The notes under the pieces: model-generated
Database searches by the model: none
Told to the model about the DNA's origin: nothing
The model's input: only the letters and a program-made list of their open reading frames with translations
NCBI GenBank assembly: GCA_023443925.1
Contig: JAEZSL010000047.1
Location: 27,298 to 91,297, forward strand
DNA: 64,000 bases
Direction: 5' to 3'
DNA from: Bacillota bacterium
GTDB lineage: Bacteria; Bacillota_A; Clostridia; Lachnospirales; Lachnospiraceae
Shown here: piece after piece, positions 34,565 through 43,583 of the stretch
How positions within the stretch are numbered: position 1 is the first letter of the stretch
How the letters are laid out: each line of letters starts with the position of its first letter
Program-made: the position numbers and the translations under genes

Positions 34565-35428
34565 TTAATTAACTTCGTATAAGGATTTATATTCTGTGGG
34601 AGTACACCGGTTTTTGGCTTTAAATACGCGGTTAAAGGTTGCAAGACTGCTAAAACCGGACTTCATGGCGACCTGGGTTATGGATAAAGCGGGATTAATT
34701 AACAGTTTTTCGGCATTCATGATCCTTCTGTTGATTAAATAATCATAACAGGATATATTCATAACTTCCTTGAACAGACGTGTAAAATGGTATTTGCTAA
34801 AGCCGGCGATGTCGGCAAGATCATCTATTTTGATATCATCGGTGCAATGATCATTTATGTAATTGCACACATTAAAAAACAACTCTAAATATTCGTGCCT
34901 TTTTTGGTTTTTCATCGTTGATAGACTGTCATTCATATTAATACAGTTTCGCCCAAGGATAGTAAAAAAACGGATTAGCATGGAATAAGCGGAAGCTTCT
35001 CTGAATGGTTGAGTCGAAAAATATTCAAACTTAATATCCAGAATAAGCGATGAAAGTTCTTTATGTATGTCAGGCATCGTAAGAGGGGTTACGTTTACAC
35101 ATGGACGGAACATATGAAATGCAGAACTAAAACCGCTAAGGCTGTAAAGCAGGTTAGGATCAAATTGAAGTATGATGCGGTATCCCAACGGCGGAGCGAA
35201 TATCTGATGCAATTCTCCCGGCGGTATAATGATTATATCTTCAGCGTCCAGATTATAAATAGTTTCATTAATAACAACCTTATAATTATTTTCTACCGGC
35301 ATAATGATTTCCGGATCGGGGTGCCAATGCTGCGGGTAATCTTCATACTCTTTATTTGGATAGATACGAATTTTGAAATCCCCATGGTAGTCTACAATTT
35401 CATGAATTCCTTCTAACATTTCGATCAT
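34565..35428 (-). CDS. AraC-family regulator with cupin sensor
   Basis: The 287-residue protein has an N-terminal cupin ('YPQHWHPDPEIIMPVENNYKVVI', 'IIIIPPGELHQIF') and a C-terminal AraC domain ('IKIDDLADIAGFSKYHFTRLF', 'ITQVAMKSGFSSLATFNRVF'). GGGGGAGC precedes the ATG at 35428; the frame extends to 35452 without another site. It is the last gene of a leftward run after the two-component pair. It may regulate the ABC transporter together with, or in place of, the damaged response regulator. Confidence 0.9.
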   Translation of the reverse strand: MIEMLEGIHEIVDYHGDFKIRIYPNKEYEDYPQHWHPDPEIIMPVENNYKVVINETIYNLDAEDIIIIPPGELHQIFAPPLGYRIILQFDPNLLYSLSGFSSAFHMFRPCVNVTPLTMPDIHKELSSLILDIKFEYFSTQPFREASAYSMLIRFFTILGRNCINMNDSLSTMKNQKRHEYLELFFNVCNYINDHCTDDIKIDDLADIAGFSKYHFTRLFKEVMNISCYDYLINRRIMNAEKLLINPALSITQVAMKSGFSSLATFNRVFKAKNRCTPTEYKSLYEVN

Positions 35429-35505
35429 AAAATAGCTCCCCCTGTGATACAATTATTTTATGGTAAATTCATCATATAATTTTATTCTCTTTCATTAAAG
35501 TTTTA

Positions 35506-36246
35506 CTACCGCGAGGTATGTGAGCTGACATAATCCGAATAGCTGCTGCCCGTATATTTTTTAAATCACCGTCCAAAGTAGTTCGGATCAGGGATGCCGA
35601 CGGCATTGGCAGTACAGAACATCTTCTTGCTTGTTCCTGCCAGCCAAATTGCTCGTTCCATCCGGCACTTGATAAGGAATTCGACAAAGCTCTTTCCTGT
35701 TTCCTGCTTAAATTTCCGGCTAAGATAGCTCGGATTAAATCCAAAATGCTGCGCCACAGAGGTTAGGTTGATGTTAGAATCGGTAAAATTATCGCTTAAA
35801 TACTGCATTATCTTCTCAATATCAGAGGTCGTAATTTCCTGTCCAGTCTCCTGAGTACGAGTATTTTGTTTATCTAGTTTTTCCTTTATCCTGGTTAACA
35901 CCTCGGTCACCTCTTGCCGTACAATCGGTTTAAGCATATACTCTACCACCGGCAGGCGAACACATTGACGTGCATACTCAAAATCATCAAATCCTGTCAA
36001 AACGATAATCATCAAGTCCGTATATCGCTTTATTGCAACCTCTATGAATTCTATCCCATTCATAAAGGGCATAGAAATGTCAACAAAAACAATGTCTGGC
36101 CGCAAATCATCAATTATATTAATAGCTTCTATACCACTCTCAGCCTCACCCACCAATACCATATTAAGCGATTTCCAATCTATGGATACCTGCAGCAGCC
36201 TACGAGCGGACATCTCGTCGTCTATGATCATAACTCGGTACATCAT
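35506..36246 (-). pseudogene. YesN-type response regulator with an in-frame TGA near the end
   Basis: The first 226 residues read well: receiver domain (D9, D10, phosphorylation site D56 in 'FVDISMP', K in 'YMLKPI') and AraC DNA-binding domain (about 135-226, 'INLTSVAQHFGFNPSYLSRKFK'). The frame stops at TGA (35568-35566) right after 'PNYFGR'. In homologues 'C/W-FKKYTG' follows. Here 'FKKYTGSSYSDY' continues in the same frame after the TGA for 19 codons to a TAG at 35508-35506. A single base change therefore removes the conserved end of the second helix-turn-helix. The protein is probably impaired. Alternatives are a sequencing error or readthrough. Confidence 0.75.
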
Positions 36247-36336
36247 TCTTATACCTCCTGCATAACGCAGACCTGTCTGCGTTACTGCTTTAATAAGTAG
36301 TTTGAAGGAAACTATTCAAACTTTGAAGGGAACTTT

Positions 36337-38091
36337 TCAAACTTCCCCCTCTGTTTTCGTTTTTCTCATCTTGGGAATGTATATCTCAATTTCCGTGTAC
36401 TCACCAGGCTCACTGCGTATCTGCACTACATTGTCGTAGTCATAGTAATAGCGTATTCGACTAATGGTGCCACGCAGACCGAAGCCTGACAGCCCCTTTA
36501 TGTCATCCTTCTCGCTTGCTTCCAGCACGTTCTTTATCTGCTCATCGCTCATGCCAACGCCTGAATCGTACACAATTATATGCAAACCACCCTCTTCCAT
36601 GCAGGTAGTGATGCGAATAACGCACTTTTCTCCCTTGAGACGCACTCCATGGTAGATACAGTTTTCCACAAGCGGCTGAAGAATCAGCTTAGGTATCATA
36701 TAATCGAGTGTACTATCGTCAAGAATATATTCATCTTCAAATATATCTCCATACCGAAGCTTTTGCAGGGAGAGGTAATCCTGCGTAATGCGCAGCTCAC
36801 GCTTTAGTGGTATCTCGCGATCACCTTTGCTAAGGAAATTGCGGTAAAAACTGCCCAGGGTTTCCAATGCATCATGGGCCTTGCTTGCCTTCTCCTGCAC
36901 AGCCATATAGCTGATGGTTTCTAATGTATTATAGAGAAAATGCGGCTTTATCTGCTCCTGGAGCACACGTATCTCTGCCTTTTGCACATTCTTTTCATTC
37001 TCCAGCAGGCGATTGAACAGTTCGTTAAGATACTCTATCATGCTATTGTAGCTTTCAGCCAACCTGCCAATCTCATTGTTTGGCATTTCGGTATCAATCT
37101 TCTTAAGCCACCCAGATGATCTTGTACGTTCCATTGCTTCACTTAAATTTCTGATAGGTCGTGCAATATTAACTGTAATAAACCAAGCACAAACAAATGC
37201 TGACAGGATAAATGCTGTCAGAGTGATCATCAACGCATGTAAGGTATCCCGCGGCAGCGGCTCTGCCCCCTTACCGCTGGCACACAAAACCACTAGCGGC
37301 TTTATCGCCAGTTTGCCGGTCAGCGTCTTCCTCTCACCACCTAAGCGAATACTCTTATAAACTATACTGTTACTTTCGTAGTCTCTGTCATACAATGCAC
37401 TGATTTCTTCATTTCCACATAGAAGTGTACCATTACGATCAAGTATGCACATACCGCTGGGATTCTGTAACGCAAGCGCATCATCAAACACATCGCCTGA
37501 TATGTTCATCATCAGCATACCCAAAAGTTTTTGTGAATTAATATCATATATTGCACGTGACATAGTAAGCAACGGCTTACTTCTTTTTTTACTAATTGTA
37601 CCGTTGCCATTAATCGAAATAACTATGGCACCACGTGCCTCTAATATATTAGAGCGCTCTGCGTTGTTTATATCGACAGTATATTCACCGATTCCTGTGC
37701 TTACATTCTTACCATCATTGCGGAAGATATATACCGAATCAATGTAGCTATATAAACTTTGTATTTCATTTATACCCTCTTTTGCATCATTACTCTTTTC
37801 TCTATCTGGTTCTTTCGCTTTTAAATAGCTTACGACTCTGCCATTGAGCATAATCAGACGTGTCAAATAATTATAGTTCACCAAACTTGCTCTGATGGTG
37901 GATACCACATTGTTGACTGCTGTTTCCGATGTTCTTGCTTTGAAATCATCTTCCGTTTTCTTAATTATGATAGAGGATGTTATCATAAACATCATACTGA
38001 AAAAAAGCAACAGAATAATAAGCATTAACAGGGCCTTTTGCTGCAGCGACATTCTAATATCGCGTTTTAATCTATTGCCGCCATGCCTCAT
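36337..38091 (-). CDS. Sensor histidine kinase, YesM/LytS type (HisKA_7TM-less, HAMP)
   Basis: The 584-residue protein has two membrane helices (about residues 18-42 and 280-303) bounding an extracytoplasmic sensor domain. A HAMP segment follows ('NIARPIRNLSEAMER'), then the His-kinase domain with 'LQEQIKPHFLYNTLETI' (phospho-accepting His), and an HATPase with 'NCIYHGVRLKGEKC', 'YDSGVGMS' and 'GFGLRGTISRIRYYY'. This is the YesM type, which pairs with AraC-type response regulators to control sugar ABC transporters. It sits between the permease genes and its response regulator, 90 bases upstream of the latter. Confidence 0.93.
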   Translation of the reverse strand: MRHGGNRLKRDIRMSLQQKALLMLIILLLFFSMMFMITSSIIIKKTEDDFKARTSETAVNNVVSTIRASLVNYNYLTRLIMLNGRVVSYLKAKEPDREKSNDAKEGINEIQSLYSYIDSVYIFRNDGKNVSTGIGEYTVDINNAERSNILEARGAIVISINGNGTISKKRSKPLLTMSRAIYDINSQKLLGMLMMNISGDVFDDALALQNPSGMCILDRNGTLLCGNEEISALYDRDYESNSIVYKSIRLGGERKTLTGKLAIKPLVVLCASGKGAEPLPRDTLHALMITLTAFILSAFVCAWFITVNIARPIRNLSEAMERTRSSGWLKKIDTEMPNNEIGRLAESYNSMIEYLNELFNRLLENEKNVQKAEIRVLQEQIKPHFLYNTLETISYMAVQEKASKAHDALETLGSFYRNFLSKGDREIPLKRELRITQDYLSLQKLRYGDIFEDEYILDDSTLDYMIPKLILQPLVENCIYHGVRLKGEKCVIRITTCMEEGGLHIIVYDSGVGMSDEQIKNVLEASEKDDIKGLSGFGLRGTISRIRYYYDYDNVVQIRSEPGEYTEIEIYIPKMRKTKTEGEV

Positions 38092-38223
38092 TTCTACACC
38101 TCAATCACATAAATATATGTAAATGCTAATTTTACCCATACCTTACATTTGTTATCGTATCACACCTGCTCCTTATTTTCAACACGGCACATATAAAGTT
38201 ATTCGTAACTCTGATATTACAAC

Positions 38224-38273
38224 GGGTCTCCGACTCTGTTGGTATAAAGCTACTTAAGCAGAGTCCGAAACCC
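38224..38273. promoter_or_regulatory. Intercistronic stem-loop between permease and kinase genes
   Basis: GGGTCTCCGACTCTG (38224-38238) pairs with CAGAGTCCGAAACCC (38259-38273) at 13 of 15 positions. There is no T run. It may protect the upstream transporter message or lower expression of the kinase and regulator genes. Confidence 0.55.
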
Positions 38274-38297
38274 ATCTGAAAATATATTAACTTATCA

Positions 38298-39194
38298 CTA
38301 ACCCTTGATCGCTCCTGCAATGAAGCTATCCTGTATCTTCTTGCTAAAGAATATGTAGAATATGAGCGTCGGGAATGTTGCTAAAACCAACGCCGCACCA
38401 ATAGGTCCCCAATCCGTGTTATACTGACCGTAAAAAGCCTGTATACCGACGGGCAGAGTTTTGTGCACCGAATCACTAATAAAGATAGTCGCAAACATCA
38501 GCTCGTTCCAACACTGCAGGAAAGTGTAAATTGACACGGTTGCTACAGCCGGCTTCATCAACGGTACTATAATTCGGAAGAAAATACCCCATGTACCGCA
38601 GCCATCGATACACCCTGCCTCATCAAGATCTATGGGCAATTCTTGCATGAAACCTGTGCAAATAAGTATCCCCATCGCTAATGAAAAGGCCGCATAGGGA
38701 ATAATAAGAGCTAAGTAAGTATTGAGTAAATTCATTTTTGAAAGCGTGACATAGATAGGCACAATTGCCGCATGAATAGGAATCGTCAAGCCAAGCATAA
38801 AAAATGCGTTCATTTGCTTCCTTCCCTTCCAAATAAATCTTGTCAGGGCAAAGGTCGCCATAAGTGAAACCAGCATAACGATTGCAATGGTCACTACGGC
38901 AATAATGATACTGTTCAGGAAATATTTTCCGATATGTCCACTACCCACTGCCGTTTCATAGTTTGACCATAGCCACTCATTCGGAAGACCGGCAACATTT
39001 TTGCCAAATATTTCCTCATTACTCTTGAGGGAGAAGGTAAACATCCAATAGACCGGGAACAGGTTAATAATCGCCCAGAATCCGAATATGATGTTTACTC
39101 CTACCTCTTTGACCTTAATTCCTTTATACTGGAAGGATTTATTCTGAGGTCCGGATTTTTTATTTCTATCCGGTAAGATATCACCTAGTTTCAT
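38298..39194 (-). CDS. Carbohydrate ABC transporter permease, MalG/LacG type (CUT1)
   Basis: The 298-residue inner-membrane protein has six helices and the CUT1 MalG-type EAA loop, 'LDEAGCIDGCGTWGIFFRIIVPLMKPA', which docks the ATPase. It is four bases after the first permease gene, so the two are coupled. The sugar ATPase (MsmK type) is not encoded here and is presumably supplied from elsewhere, as is usual in Firmicutes. The N-terminal cytosolic part (about 35 residues) is rather long. Confidence 0.93.
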   Translation of the reverse strand: MKLGDILPDRNKKSGPQNKSFQYKGIKVKEVGVNIIFGFWAIINLFPVYWMFTFSLKSNEEIFGKNVAGLPNEWLWSNYETAVGSGHIGKYFLNSIIIAVVTIAIVMLVSLMATFALTRFIWKGRKQMNAFFMLGLTIPIHAAIVPIYVTLSKMNLLNTYLALIIPYAAFSLAMGILICTGFMQELPIDLDEAGCIDGCGTWGIFFRIIVPLMKPAVATVSIYTFLQCWNELMFATIFISDSVHKTLPVGIQAFYGQYNTDWGPIGAALVLATFPTLIFYIFFSKKIQDSFIAGAIKG

Positions 39195-39198
39195 GTTG

Positions 39199-40080
39199 TT
39201 AATCCTCCTTATTCTTGAATATGCGGCCTATAATCAAAGCAAATGTGAAGCATAAAATGATGAGAAGGAAAGCAATCGTACTGCCCATACCATATCTATT
39301 ACGCAGGAACAACATACTTATCATCAGAGTACTGGGCACTTCTGTTGCGTGTAACGGTGTGCCATTTGTTAATACATAGATTAAGTCAAAAGACTTCAGG
39401 GAGCCTGTAACCGCAAAGATAGTACTTATCTTCATTATAGGCTTTATGTACGGTAAAACAATATAACGGTTTACCTGTCCCTCCCTTGCTCCATCAATCA
39501 TTGCTGCCTCACGATACTCGGGTGGAACACTCTTGATACCTGCATACATCAGCAGCATATGATAGCCGACATACTGCCATAAAATAGGTACAAAAACAGC
39601 ACCGAGTGCGGTTTTTAAATCGCCAAGCCAAATCTTTGCCAAACTATCCAGACCAAGAGATCTTAGCACTACATTAAGTACACCATAGGATGGATTGTAA
39701 ATCTTAAGCCAGAGCTGACCGATAACAACCGTCGATATAAGAACAGGCATAAAATAAATTGAAAGGAAACCTCGTTCCCCTTTTCTTCCTTTACCTAGAA
39801 GAAGTGCAAGTCCCAGCGCTAGAGGCAATTGAACTGCTACTGAAAGAAGTGCCAACAGCAGCGCATTGCCCAGAGCCTTCAAAAAGCCGATAGAACTGCT
39901 GGTAAACAGTTCACTATAATTTTCTAATCCAATAAAAGTCTTTTTTCCAAAGCCGTTCATATCGAAAAGGCTGTAATAGCCCGATATAAATATCGGTGCA
40001 ACAAGAATGAGAAGAAAAAGCAGCAGCGCAGGGAGAATAAAAAGAATTATTGTCAGTTTATTACTATATAGTTTTTTCAT
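39199..40080 (-). CDS. Carbohydrate ABC transporter permease, MalF/LacF type (CUT1)
   Basis: The 293-residue protein has six helices and a MalF-type EAA loop, 'YREAAMIDGAREGQVNRYIVLPYIKPI'. The open frame runs upstream to 40197, but GGAAGG before the ATG at 40080 and the family's usual 'KKLYSNKLTIILFILPALLLF' start favour the shorter form. It pairs with the MalG-type permease to form the channel for the sugar bound by the protein encoded at 40232-41587. Confidence 0.93.
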   Translation of the reverse strand: MKKLYSNKLTIILFILPALLLFLLILVAPIFISGYYSLFDMNGFGKKTFIGLENYSELFTSSSIGFLKALGNALLLALLSVAVQLPLALGLALLLGKGRKGERGFLSIYFMPVLISTVVIGQLWLKIYNPSYGVLNVVLRSLGLDSLAKIWLGDLKTALGAVFVPILWQYVGYHMLLMYAGIKSVPPEYREAAMIDGAREGQVNRYIVLPYIKPIMKISTIFAVTGSLKSFDLIYVLTNGTPLHATEVPSTLMISMLFLRNRYGMGSTIAFLLIILCFTFALIIGRIFKNKED

Positions 40081-40231
40081 CTTGATTCCTTCCCTAATAG
40101 ATTTGAAGCGGTTCCCAGATGATTTTGATCCAGACAATCGTTTGGAAACCGCTTCTTTCTTTATCGAACCAGAACCTAATGGCTTAACGGCTCTCATTCA
40201 TGTTTCTTAAATTATCATGTACTTCCCATAA

Positions 40232-41587
40232 TTATTTTTTAAGGTCTTTATCAAGGCCTTCCGCAAATGCCTTACCATCAATTGCAGAAGCATAAATCTG
40301 GTTAACATAGTCAAGATAAATGTTTGCATTATCAGCAGACTGAATACCGTCACCAAACAGAACACTCTGTTTTGAATTATTCATAATTTCAGCAACTGAC
40401 AGTGTCAGAGGGTTGAGGTTGCTTGTATCATAATCAGGTGTCCATGCTGGAAGTCCATTACCATCAAGGTAACCATAGTGGCAAACGCCCTTGGCAAGTT
40501 CTAATGCAGCCTTTGCAGCAATCTCAGGATTTTTAGAACTAGCCGAAACAGCAAGTGAATCACTCGGACCACCAATAAGCTCGCCCAACTGAGACTTGGT
40601 AGAATCAACAACCGGGAACTCAGCAACCTGAATCTTATCCGCTATATCAACAAAACTTGCACAGTTCCATGTACCATTAATATAGAAAGCGTACTTTCCT
40701 GCTATGAAGTTTGCTTTAACCTCGTCATTACTAAGTGCAATTCCATCCGGATCAAAATACTTCTTATTAATCATTTCCTGGAAATTGTTTACTGCTTTGA
40801 TAACACCCTCGTTATTCCATGCAGCTTTACCAAGATACATATCGGTAAGTGCGGAAGCGCCAACGCTCTTCTCGATAATAGATTCAAGATATTCGGTAAC
40901 ACACCAGGTCTCTTTCCCTGAACAGCCAAAAGGAATAATTCCCTTACTAACAAGAGCGTCACAGCAAGCGATCAGTTCTTCATATGTACCAGGAACTTTA
41001 TCGAAACCTGCTTGTTTAAGCAGTTCCATATTCGCGAACATAGCAACAACGTTGTAATTTGTTGGTGCCGCATAAAGCTTGCCGTCATATTTGTGGTTTA
41101 CTAACACTTTATCAGGCAATTCAGAAGCATAATCAGCATAGGCATCATCTATGCTATAAACACGGCCAGCATCAACAAATTCTCTAAGGAAACCGCCTCC
41201 CCATGTGAAGAAGATATCGGGCAGTTCATTTGCTGCTGCTGCAGCCTTAATCTTTGTCTTATAATCCTGGTTTTGGGTAGCTTCCCATTTAAGGTTGATT
41301 TCCGGATGTGCTGCCTGGAAATCAGCAATGGCAGTTTCATAAGCATGGCGATTTGAATCGCTCTCTACCGCTATACACCACATAGTGAGGTCAGTAGGCT
41401 CACTCTTAGTTACAGCAGGTGTTTCGGTTGCGGCCGGTGTTTCAGTTGCAGTAGCTTCGGTTTCGGTAGTAGCTTCGGTTGTTGCAGGTGCAGCATTGTT
41501 AGTAGATGTGCTATTATCTTTTTTCCCACATGCAACGAGGGATACAAGCATCATCATAGCCATCAGTAACGCAATAACTTTTTTCAT
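40232..41587 (-). CDS. Extracellular sugar-binding lipoprotein of a CUT1 ABC transporter
   Basis: The 451-residue protein has a lipoprotein signal peptide with lipobox LVAC (Cys20) and a Thr/Ala/Glu-rich linker (about residues 24-62). The CUT1 binding-protein fold follows ('LTMWCIAVESDSNRHAYETAIADF', 'FAMINGTW'-like 'FYINGTWNC', 'ELIGGPSDSLAVSASSKNPE'). It delivers a mono- or oligosaccharide to the two permeases encoded just downstream. AGGAGGAG precedes the ATG. As first gene of the run it probably has the highest expression. The sugar is not identifiable by eye. Confidence 0.93.
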   Translation of the reverse strand: MKKVIALLMAMMMLVSLVACGKKDNSTSTNNAAPATTEATTETEATATETPAATETPAVTKSEPTDLTMWCIAVESDSNRHAYETAIADFQAAHPEINLKWEATQNQDYKTKIKAAAAANELPDIFFTWGGGFLREFVDAGRVYSIDDAYADYASELPDKVLVNHKYDGKLYAAPTNYNVVAMFANMELLKQAGFDKVPGTYEELIACCDALVSKGIIPFGCSGKETWCVTEYLESIIEKSVGASALTDMYLGKAAWNNEGVIKAVNNFQEMINKKYFDPDGIALSNDEVKANFIAGKYAFYINGTWNCASFVDIADKIQVAEFPVVDSTKSQLGELIGGPSDSLAVSASSKNPEIAAKAALELAKGVCHYGYLDGNGLPAWTPDYDTSNLNPLTLSVAEIMNNSKQSVLFGDGIQSADNANIYLDYVNQIYASAIDGKAFAEGLDKDLKK

Positions 41588-41705
41588 AAATACTCCTCCT
41601 AATATAATTTTTTATTTATGTTAATGTGATATGATTCTATGTATTTCGGAAGCATCCGGCTTTCTGCCGTATGTCAGTTAAGTCCAAATCACATTTCCAT
41701 CGTTG

Positions 41706-41894
41706 TTATTTGTTGCTTGTTTTAACCAGTAAATATCGAATCTTTATTGCCTTACCGTCTTTATCCTTCAGCCTAATAAATTGACTGTCACATTTGAAGG
41801 AATAGTCGGTGGCATTCTTACCACATGCTGTCATCAGCAGCATTATAGGCACAATAGCCAAATATGTTGTCATAAATTTATTATTTTTATGCAA
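41706..41894 (-). CDS. Small putative lipoprotein
   Basis: The 62-residue peptide has a hydrophobic stretch (about residues 8-22) ending in a lipobox, LMTAC (Cys24). Some 38 residues follow, including 'DSQFIRLKDKDGKAIKIRYLLVK', perhaps an exported remnant domain. It starts at TTG 41894 after GGAAAGAG. It lies 118 bases upstream of the sugar-binding lipoprotein on the same strand and may share its transcript. It could be a truncated remnant of a larger lipoprotein. Confidence 0.45.
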   Translation of the reverse strand: MHKNNKFMTTYLAIVPIMLLMTACGKNATDYSFKCDSQFIRLKDKDGKAIKIRYLLVKTSNK

Positions 41895-42285
41895 TTCTCT
41901 CTTTCCTGTTACATTATATAATTATCTTTCTGGAATTTAAATGGAATATATTTACTTCAACAAGCACTATTTTTACATTTTGCATATATATATTTTTTTT
42001 GTTATTCTTTTTTGTCTAGGATTTTTTTAAGTTTCAAGGCTGCAAACTGCGATAAGAGTATAACAAACGGATGGTTGATATTGACAAAATTTATTATAAC
42101 ATAATGCCTTCTATATTTAACAGGACTTCTTAGCCCTTTTATTAGCATAAATGTTAAAATACGGTAGGTTCGGAATCCCTTATCCCAGAAGATTTTATAT
42201 CAATGAACTTCATCTAAGTCTGAATCTTTATAATATCTGTTAAGAAAGAGCCGAATAAGGAAACCATCCTGCCTGGAAGACTTAT

Positions 42286-42361
42286 AATTTATAGGTAAAT
42301 TCGGAGAACTTTCCTCTATAAATTAAAAAATACCGCCTGGTTTAGGATGCCTTGGCGGTAT
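42286..42361 (-). terminator. Terminator of the FkbM gene, with an adjacent inverted repeat
   Basis: GGCGGTAT (42361-42354, minus strand AT-ACCGCC) pairs with ATACCGCC (42330-42337), and on the minus strand a run of six T follows. Further on, AATTTATAG (42286-42294) and CTATAAATT (42316-42324) form another inverted repeat. The rest of the 572-base gap 41895-42466 is AT-rich and shows nothing else. Confidence 0.75.
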
Positions 42362-42466
42362 AATTTATTAAAACTAATTTTTATATGCTGTTTCTATATA
42401 TGATTGATATTTAAATGGCAGAAGAATCAGTACTACCGGATAATTTTCTCATAAAGCTATCGCATA

Positions 42467-43477
42467 TTAAATAGCATAAAGAATATACTCGGTAGGTAAT
42501 ATTGCTGAGCCATAATAGCGTATATAAAATTTATAAGAAGGATCTACTTCATTAATAATTCGGGCAAGTTTCCACATATCCTTGTGGTTGTGATATATGC
42601 TAAGCGCCAATTTCGGATGATTCTGCCTTATTTTTTCCAGACAGCCTAATAGAGCATCCTCCTCTGCACCTTCTATATCCATTTTTATAAAAGTAACATC
42701 TTCTTCAATATCATCATCGATTTTTACCACAGGCACAGCTATAGTTCCACTTTCATAAAGATGGCTGACTGAGGACAGCACATTGTCAGTCAGGTACATT
42801 GTTCCGCTTTTACTGCTTGCTCCTTTTTTTCTCAAGACCACATTATCAAGCTGCAGGCGTTTGATATTTTCTTCTATATACTCTATATCGGCAGGTACGA
42901 TTTCGTAACAGTATAATCTTTTATAAGTATTCTGTCCAAAAGTTCTGGCATAGCTTGCCAGGGTGTCACCCGTATATCCGCCGATGTCAACAAAAACCTC
43001 TTCTTTGCTGCATTTCACCAGATCAAGATCAAAATACTGGCTAAAAGTTCTGTCATAGATCTGTTCGATTCTGTTGTTATCGGACATAAGCCAGTAATAA
43101 AGAATATTTACAAGTATTTTTTTCGAACGGTTGTCTCCCAGATTATTGTAAATCCATTCAAAGTCTTCCAGATGCTCGGTTAGAGCATGTGCCCTGTTAT
43201 CCGCAAGTTCATAATTTTCCATCTCCGGGTAATAAGTCCCCCATAGCTTATGTTCATTCATAAAATTAATGCTGTTTCTATATAAAGTGTAGTTATTTAC
43301 ACTGAAATATTTTAAATTACGTATGATGGCTTCCCGGACTTCCTGGAAGTCGTACTGTCTGATAAACTTAATTAACTCCTTAAAATCCCGATCAATCTGG
43401 TTTGGTAAAAGGGTTACCGGACAGCTCTCTGCCACACCGGCTGCTTTCACACCCTCTGGTTTTGACTGCTTTGACAT
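42467..43477 (-). CDS. FkbM-family methyltransferase
   Basis: The 336-residue protein has an N-terminal helical region (about 1-150) and a SAM-dependent FkbM domain: 'EVFVDIGGYTGDTL' (SAM-binding motif I, G-x-x-x-G), 'YCYEIVPADIEYIEENI', 'FIKMDIEGAEEDALLG' and 'PKLALSIYHNHKDMW'. FkbM enzymes methylate hydroxyl groups on sugars or natural products; the acceptor is unknown. GGAGG precedes the ATG. It lies 107 bases downstream of the pantothenate kinase gene on the same strand. Confidence 0.92.
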   Translation of the reverse strand: MSKQSKPEGVKAAGVAESCPVTLLPNQIDRDFKELIKFIRQYDFQEVREAIIRNLKYFSVNNYTLYRNSINFMNEHKLWGTYYPEMENYELADNRAHALTEHLEDFEWIYNNLGDNRSKKILVNILYYWLMSDNNRIEQIYDRTFSQYFDLDLVKCSKEEVFVDIGGYTGDTLASYARTFGQNTYKRLYCYEIVPADIEYIEENIKRLQLDNVVLRKKGASSKSGTMYLTDNVLSSVSHLYESGTIAVPVVKIDDDIEEDVTFIKMDIEGAEEDALLGCLEKIRQNHPKLALSIYHNHKDMWKLARIINEVDPSYKFYIRYYGSAILPTEYILYAI

Positions 43478-43583
43478 TGTTATATCCTCCTTTAAATTTT
43501 AGTATACTTATTATCATATGAAAACAACCGCTAAGGGTGCATTTAACAATGTCAAGTTTATTAATATAAGAAAAACCGTGCTT

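Noticed and set aside
35566..35568. Selenocysteine at the TGA of the response regulator
   Set aside because: Homologues have no redox-active residue there, and no selenocysteine insertion hairpin was recognised immediately after it.
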